64,000 nucleotides of DNA from NCBI RefSeq assembly GCF_018320785.1, contig NC_054886.1, positions 33,525,732 to 33,589,731 on the forward strand, given 5' to 3'. Made by a program: the position numbers and the translations under genes. This document shows, piece by piece, positions 58,320 through 64,000 of this stretch. This DNA comes from Cheilinus undulatus. Lineage: Eukaryota; Chordata; Actinopteri; Labriformes; Labridae. Position 1 is the first letter of the stretch, and every line of letters starts with the position of its first letter. The notes below the pieces were generated by a model. The model did no database searches. It was not told the DNA's origin and was given only the letters and a program-made list of their open reading frames with translations.

Positions 58320-59189
58320 TGTTGGTGGGTAAAGTTTGATGGGTGAACACCAGGGAACATGAATGCTTCCTTCCCTGGAAAACACATGACTCCACTTTTT
58401 GATCAGATCAACCCACCTACCCTTGTTTACCAGCTGGTCCTGTGATCCTGGTGATTCCTGCCATTCCTGTCCATGAGGGCGAAGATGTCACCTTCAGCTG
58501 CATGAACAGGACAACCCCATCAGCTGTAGCTGATCTCTATAAAGATGGCGTCTTACAGGGAGGAAACATGACCATCCACGATGCCTCAAAGTCTGATGAA
58601 GGGTTCTACAAGTGTAACATCCCTGGAGTTGGAGAATCTGCAGAGAGCTGGTTGGCGGTCAGAGGTGAGACAAACACTCTGGATTGATATGACCCTTCCT
58701 GGCAGAGTTGGTTCTTCATTCCTCAGAAACAGATTATTCCCTATATTCATTGCGGTCCTGCTGTGCCGAAGATGTCACTTTTTAATAAGTTAACACATTC
58801 AACAGTGAACTTGTTTTCCAGCTGGTCCTGTGATCCTGGAGAGTTCGACTCTTCCTGTCACAGAGGGAGAAGGTGCCACACTCAGCAGCTCAACTCAAAC
58901 TCCACAGTCCAACTCTTCCCATCATCAGTCCCCTCACACCTTCATCATAGGGACTTCAAACGTGCTGACCATGCTGGTTCTGGTGGTTGGACTTTGTTTG
59001 TGTTGGAGACACAGAGGTAAGGTTTATAGGAACAGAAGAAAACTGTTTGATCTAATGGAAAGTTGGGTGTACTTTTGGATGTATAGTTTTTATTTCTAGT
59101 TTTGGTGTGAAACATTTAAATTCCTTTCTTTGCTCCAGCTCTCTTCTTTGTTCCATGGAAGTCATCGCTGCCAGCTGAAATAGAAACAG

Positions 59190-60149
59190 GTAATAAAGAC
59201 AGAACAAAGGGCAAGGACGTGTCAGATGAAGCCTCATTGTTCCTCTATATTCTGTGTGTCTGATTGACTGATAGATCTTAGGACAAAAACAACAGTGATT
59301 ATTTCAAAAAGTTTGATTCAAGAGGAAATTTAACTCCACAATATTTTTCTGTCATGTTTCATACAAACTTTTCTCTGACATTCCCAGTTAAAAATCGTTT
59401 TTCTGTCAGTTTATTCTAGGGCCTCTAGTGACCAGTGACCTGGAGGGGGAGACGAACTCTTCAATTACAACAATCTCAATGTTGCTCCATTGTTTTAATC
59501 TGATCTCATGTCCACAGATGGTGTTTAAGATTTTTTTACAACTCTGTGGTCAGAATTTGTTTTTTAAACAGCTTTATGGGTTGGCATTTTTAAAATCTGT
59601 CTGATGCATTTTACTTGTTTGAATATTTGCTCGTTTGTATGACTTATGTGGATTTTTATGTCGTATAGGGCTGTCAAAAAGTTAGAATTTTGATTACAGT
59701 TAATCTTGGGATTTCTGTAGTTAATCGTAATTAATCACACCCTTGGTAAAATTCCACTTTCCAAGTTAAAACAGTTTTTGTGTCATTTTGGATTTTCCCA
59801 CTGTTTTAAACTAAGGATAACTGATTTCTTGCTTGGAATTCTTTTAAAGGTAGATTGAAAGTTTTAACATGTTTTTAAACATGGAAAAGGAAACTTGTGA
59901 TGGAATGAAAATGAAATAAGTGAACAGTAAAAAGGTAGCTGATTGATAAGACAAGGTTCAGGAGACTTCTGACTGAGCTGTATGTGAGATTTTTGGACTG
60001 AAATGAGACAGAGGAGCATTGTCAGACACATTTTACACCACTGTAGCTGCAGGAAGATGCTGCAGTGGGTTGAAAAAAGATTGTTGGAAGCAAAAATGAA
60101 GCACATGATTAATTGGGATTTAGAAAATGCACTAATTGCACGTTATAGT
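59190..60149. other. Region after gene G, with F intron-like segment
   Basis: I found no convincing tail exon. 59850-60090 matches two separated parts of intron 3 of gene F (about 44230-44370 and 45311-45395), so this flank is rearranged relative to F. A GGGCTGTCAAAAAGTTAGAA..TTAATCGTAATTAATC dispersed repeat lies at about 59668-59760. Confidence 0.5.
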
Positions 60150-60383
60150 TACCTCCGCCAAGGAGGTTATGTGATTGAGTGGGTTCGTTTGTTTGTTCGT
60201 TTGTTAGCAACATAACTCAAAAAGTTGTGGACAGATTTTGATGAAATTTTCAGGAAATGTCAGAAATGACATAAGGAAGAACTGATTAGATTTTGGGAGT
60301 GATCCTGATCACCGTCTGGATCCAGGAATTTTTTAAAGGATTCTGTACTATTGGGAGATACGGCTAATGGTGGAGGTCTGTGC
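60150..60383 (+). mobile_element. CCTCCGCCAAGGAGG-type dispersed element, copy 3
   Basis: Full copy beginning TACCTCCGCCAAGGAGGTTATGTG and ending GGTGGAGGTCTGTGCT. The last 65 bases of the element recur at about 60786-60855, on the far side of the repeat shared with 50048-50440. Confidence 0.75.
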
Positions 60384-60780
60384 TGTTACCACTTTACACC
60401 AGGAGATGGCAGACATGAGTAACTTCAATCCCAGCAGCATTTTGGGTGTGTTTCTATTCAAAGTTTTAGAGTTTATAGAGTTTGAAAGACGCACACCTGG
60501 TTGAGGAGACAAGTAGGAGCGTAACAGAGAGAAAGACAGCGGGTTGTAGCAAGAATATTCACAATGCTGGGAGGAATAGAGGAATATTCACCCTCTGCCA
60601 TGACTTCCAGTCATCCGGTGAGACCATGGGTGAGACTGTCAGTGCATCTGTTTACACCGGCAGGCAATGCTTCTGCCATGACAGTCCATCCATAGCGAAG
60701 CCAATTCTTTGCCTCACTGGGTTTCCACCCCACTGGGGAGGGAGAACTCGGCCGAATGTTGTGGTGGGGGGCACATGGAG
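60384..60780. repeat. Second copy of the 50048-50440 repeat
   Basis: Shares TTACCACTTTACACCAGGAG at the start and GAGGAATAGAGGAATATTCA in the body with the copy inside gene F. The 211-codon open frame that crosses it runs through two unrelated repeats and is not a gene. Family unknown. Confidence 0.65.
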
Positions 60781-61199
60781 AGGGATCCAGGAATGTTTTG
60801 AAAGGATTCTTCACTATTGGGAGATAAGGCTAATGGTGGAGGTCTGTGCTTTTCTAATTAATGATGTGATGAGTGTTGAAAGCCTTTTTTTGCCTGCCTT
60901 TTTGCCCCTTCAGGCATTTGTGAAAGCTTTTGTAACTGTGTATTCAATAAGTGCTGTATCAATAAGGTTGATTATTGCTGTCACAAATAAATGTGTTATT
61001 AAGAGACAAACTATTTTCCATGCGTGGTCTTCATTAGAATTGAAAAACCCACACAGCAAAGACATCACAAAACAATATTTTGGGTTGGTCCAAGGAAAAA
61101 CAGTTGGGAACATCTGATTAAAATGACTACATGTGTTGTACAAGGGCTCCCTTGTTAAGATACTGTAATATAATACTAACATGGTGACAGTTTATCCCA

Positions 61200-61475
61200 G
61201 TGTTTGCCCCTTTTTGCCACTTCTCGCCCATTTAAGCTGCCTTTTGCAATTAAATGCCACTTTTCCCCACCTTATATTAGATTTTTGCCACTTTTTGAGA
61301 TTTTTTTGCCAGTTTTAACTTATTTTTTGGTCACTTCCCACCCACTTTTATACATTCTGCCCCTTTTCGCCATTTTTCTCCCAGTGTTTGCAGCTTTTTG
61401 ACCACTTTTGCCACCTTAAACTTATTTTAATTGCTACTTTTCACCTCTTAGGTTGTGGCTCTAGCAAATGTATTT
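61200..61475. repeat. GTGGCAAAAATGG array, inverted copy
   Basis: Reverse-orientation relative of the array at 51585-52215: TTTTTGCCACTT units, ending TTTTCACCTCTTAGGTTGTGGCTC. A short related piece lies at 61905-61985. Confidence 0.7.
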
Positions 61476-64000
61476 TTTCAACAATTAGGCCCTTTGGTTG
61501 AGCAGGGTTTAGTAACACTGATCTATATTATTTTTTTTTTATTTTTTTGTAGATATAATTTGACGTTTTTATTATGTGGAAAAAAAAAGTTATGAATTGA
61601 CTTCTTTAGCACTTTTTCCTTTTAATGAAATAATGAATGTTTCATAAATTTTCCAGATAACAGGGAAAAGAGGCATCTTACTGAGGAGAGGCTTTGTTTA
61701 AAATACTGTGGTGTGCAGGCTTTGACCGTCACAGACGGTCATTTTATTTTTATTCTGTAACTGTAAAATCGATATTATATCTTACTCATCAGTGCATCCA
61801 TGGTTATGCTCCTGCTCACCTTAAGGCGGGATTCTCAACCTTTTCGGCTCACAATCTTCAAAATAAAAGTGCCAGAGACTGGAGACCCCCTGGTGTTGAA
61901 TGGCAAAAATGTGTTAAAATTGATGAGGAAAAAATGATGAAAGGGGTTAAAATTTGGCAAAATTGGTGTAAAGTGGCAACGGTGTGATTTAAAAACATTC
62001 TTATTTTTAAAGGGAATCTGGAGACCCCCCTCCCACTGCCTTAAGGAACTCTTCGATTCAGAAACCTCCAGTCAAACAAATCCAGTCTTCTCTGCCCCCA
62101 GAGGTAAACTCTGCTCAGTTGAGTTTAGCTTCACAGAGCAGCTGAAAGCCCCTCAGATCATCGATTCTTCTCACATCTCTCTGTGATAAAGCTGACTCTT
62201 TACAAATGGACTGCCAGGCAAGTTAACCCAGTTTATCTGTTGAATTGTTTGTTCTTAACAGTTGATTGTAGTTTTTGAGTGTTTAATTGTTGTTGCTCAC
62301 TGTTTTGTTATCATCTTTCAAATGTAAAGTGTTGTATTAGAAAAACAGAAATGCATTTAGGTGCAAATCCTCATTATTAATGAAGTTATTGATTCTAGAC
62401 TGAGCTGAATGATGTTGTTCACAGTTTTCAAATAGACTGACCCAGTTCTCATGATAGTTTTCAACATTTATCTGAGGTGTGTGGCTGACTCGTAGCTTCA
62501 GTGTCTATTTTAAAGATGGGCCGTTTAACCACATTGCTCCATTATTTTAGGTGTTCTCATGTCTGAAGATGCAGTTTCAGATTAGAAAGGTGCAGCAGCA
62601 TCTAACTCACCTCACTGTGGTCAGCTTCATCATGTGAAAAGTTTAGATATGACATCTGCTAAGAACTTCACATGTACTGCGAAATAGTAATAATAAGAAA
62701 AAACAAGTGTGGACCAATGTAAAAAAAAAGGGCAAATTTAAAAGGCTTTTCACTTTAAAAGGAAGTGTTTGGAGTTTTTAGCTTGATGCTTTCATTTATC
62801 ACTCATTTCTTTCAGAGTGACTTTAAGGACAGAGAAATTCTGGTCAGTCAGCAGACAAGTGTTACACTGAAGACATTTTCATACTTCAATAACAGTTTCC
62901 AACTGTTTCATACTGGCTAAGCCAATTCCATAGTAAGGAAAATGTCATTAATGTGGAAGACTGTTGAAATGCTCTGATGAAACAATAGTTCTGTCTATGT
63001 ATCTTTACTGAACCTTTACAAATCCACCCTTTTATTTTTGGCACCAGTCATGCCTGGTTTGTGTGGAGTTTTTTGTGTTTATCACCCAGAACTCTTTTAT
63101 AGTCTACAACATTTTTAAATCCCCATGTTCCTCACAACCCACTATTTGCATGTCCAGTTTGAAAATCTACAGACAGTTGAGGTAAAGACTTTGACATTCT
63201 GGAGGAGAGAACATGTGACATTTTAACCACATTTCACTATCTGACCACCTCCTTCATTAGGAAATCTGACACACACATCTACGTCATTTTCAGCTATTTA
63301 CTCTTATTTAATGTAACATTTTGGATGAAAACATGTGACAGAAAATCAATTGAACAAAACAAAAATGTTGGTTTCTCATGTGTTATCATTGACTTTTCTT
63401 ATTCCAGGCACCCATCCTTGACCCTCTGATAATAACACTGTGACCCACTTTGGGACTCAACCTCCTGGTTGAGAACCACATGCTCAGGTGACACACCTGT
63501 ATCAGGTAAATAGTTGGAATTTAACACTGTGTGTGGTTCTAGAGAAGATTTTAAGTCTCTTTGAAGAGGCAGATATTCTAGGCGACACACCTTTAGCCGT
63601 TAACTACTTGGTAAACACTTGTATGATAATAAACCCAAAGCTACCCAGCTATTTTAAAGATTATTCTGTGTTATATTTCTTTGTTGGGTTTATTGTGGTA
63701 GTGATCTTGTGAAAATAGAGGAAACACTCATTAATATTTACTTGGGGATTTTACTAATAATTAAAGATAAATAGCTGTAGTCACCTAATCATGGAGATTA
63801 ATGACAACAAAGAAGTTGATAAGGAAATCAGATCAAACCTAGGAATTTCTCTGGTAGCTGGAGAGGTGTAAGTTCACATGGTTGTTGCCAAAGAGTTCTG
63901 AACGCCCTCCTGCACTCCTTTATCTGGAACAGCCACACACTTTAACAGCTCTCTGTTGGTGCATATCCACAGGATCATGTTTTTGCAAGATCAGAATGTG
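61476..64000. other. No gene recognised
   Basis: 61760-61830 reads KSILYLTHQCIHGYAPAHL on the plus strand, faintly like the C-terminal part of a LINE protein, but too short to call. 62370-62680 is the homolog of 53260-53650. From 62700 to the window end I see no exon, repeat array or RNA gene. A further cluster member could start beyond the window. Confidence 0.45.

Larger units (their letters stand above)
54804..59189 (+). pseudogene. FcR-like gene G, frameshifted and truncated
   Basis: Paralog of gene F. Exons seen: 54804-54834 and 54932-54994 (signal), 56954-57216 (D1), 58434-58664 (D2), 58822-59016 (partial Ig joined to membrane segment) and 59139-59189 (tail start). The D1 exon is 263 bases, not a multiple of 3. 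Frame is lost near 57070: the first part reads FTCVGSGDFTLWRVMK and runs into a TAA, while the second half (GEYWCDTNGETRSRS) is open in another frame. D2 is intact (FSC, GFYKCNIPG). No exon matching the last two of gene F was found. Skipping D1 would keep the frame (phase 1 to phase 1) and give a one-Ig protein, so a reduced product is possible. An assembly error is the other alternative. Confidence 0.7.

Noticed and set aside
59418..59625. Open stretch after a TTCTAG acceptor as a last exon for gene G
   Set aside because: Phase fits, but the sequence has no similarity to tails of A, B or F and no conserved tyrosine motif.
60482..61117. A 211-codon open frame
   Set aside because: It runs through a repeat shared with gene F and through the tail of a dispersed element, with no recognisable domain and no match in the other copy's frame.
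61668..61770. Second candidate tail exon for gene G after TTTCCAG
   Set aside because: Open for about 34 codons only, with no resemblance to paralog tails. Chance is a sufficient explanation.

Overview
The window is animal nuclear DNA, most likely from a ray-finned (teleost) fish. Coding sequence is split into small phase-1 exons with GT..AG introns, the intergenic DNA is full of fish-type repeats (a tRNA-derived SINE, LINE fragments, Tc1/mariner, hAT, piggyBac and Harbinger-type remnants, MITEs, microsatellites), and every convincing gene is an immunoglobulin-superfamily receptor. There is no operon structure, rRNA, free-standing tRNA gene or CRISPR array.

The locus is a mixed cluster of two receptor families. 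Four genes on the + strand encode Fc-receptor-like type I membrane proteins with two Ig domains: gene A (3966-8306), gene B (14586-19491), gene F (43459-50961) and the broken gene G (54804-59189). Three genes on the - strand encode butyrophilin-like proteins: gene C (23731-21593), gene D (31649-27505) and gene E (41439-39368). A fourth butyrophilin-like copy survives only as a signal-peptide exon (9423-9318). D and E have signal peptide, IgV, IgC, membrane segment and a long charged coiled-coil tail, with no B30.2 exon seen. C has the same plan without the V domain.

The cluster grew by local duplication. Roughly 3.87-10.44 kb (A plus the solo exon) matches 14.48-24.75 kb (B plus C), each copy an FcR-like gene facing a butyrophilin-like gene tail to tail. 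The D block (about 26.2-33.3 kb) matches the E block (about 38.0-42.4 kb), and a 3.4-kb minisatellite of 33/36-bp units lies between them. F and G are a third pair with similar 3' flanks (53.26-53.65 kb and 62.37-62.68 kb), but G is decayed.

The most interesting reading concerns the cytoplasmic tails. In A and B the apparent stop codon overlaps a splice donor (CT|GTGAGC). Using that donor joins in frame to a downstream 130-base exon, open in both paralogs, which encodes an ITAM-like YxxL-x8-YxxV. Unspliced message would give a short tail without it. Gene F instead ends in IDYRSI, which fits the ITIM consensus. By sequence the cluster may therefore hold activating-type and inhibitory-type receptors beside butyrophilin-like ligands or co-receptors. 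The gene structures are read directly from the sequence. Signalling and partnership are inference.

All exon boundaries were placed by eye from splice consensus, reading phase and paralog comparison. No expression data or database search was available.
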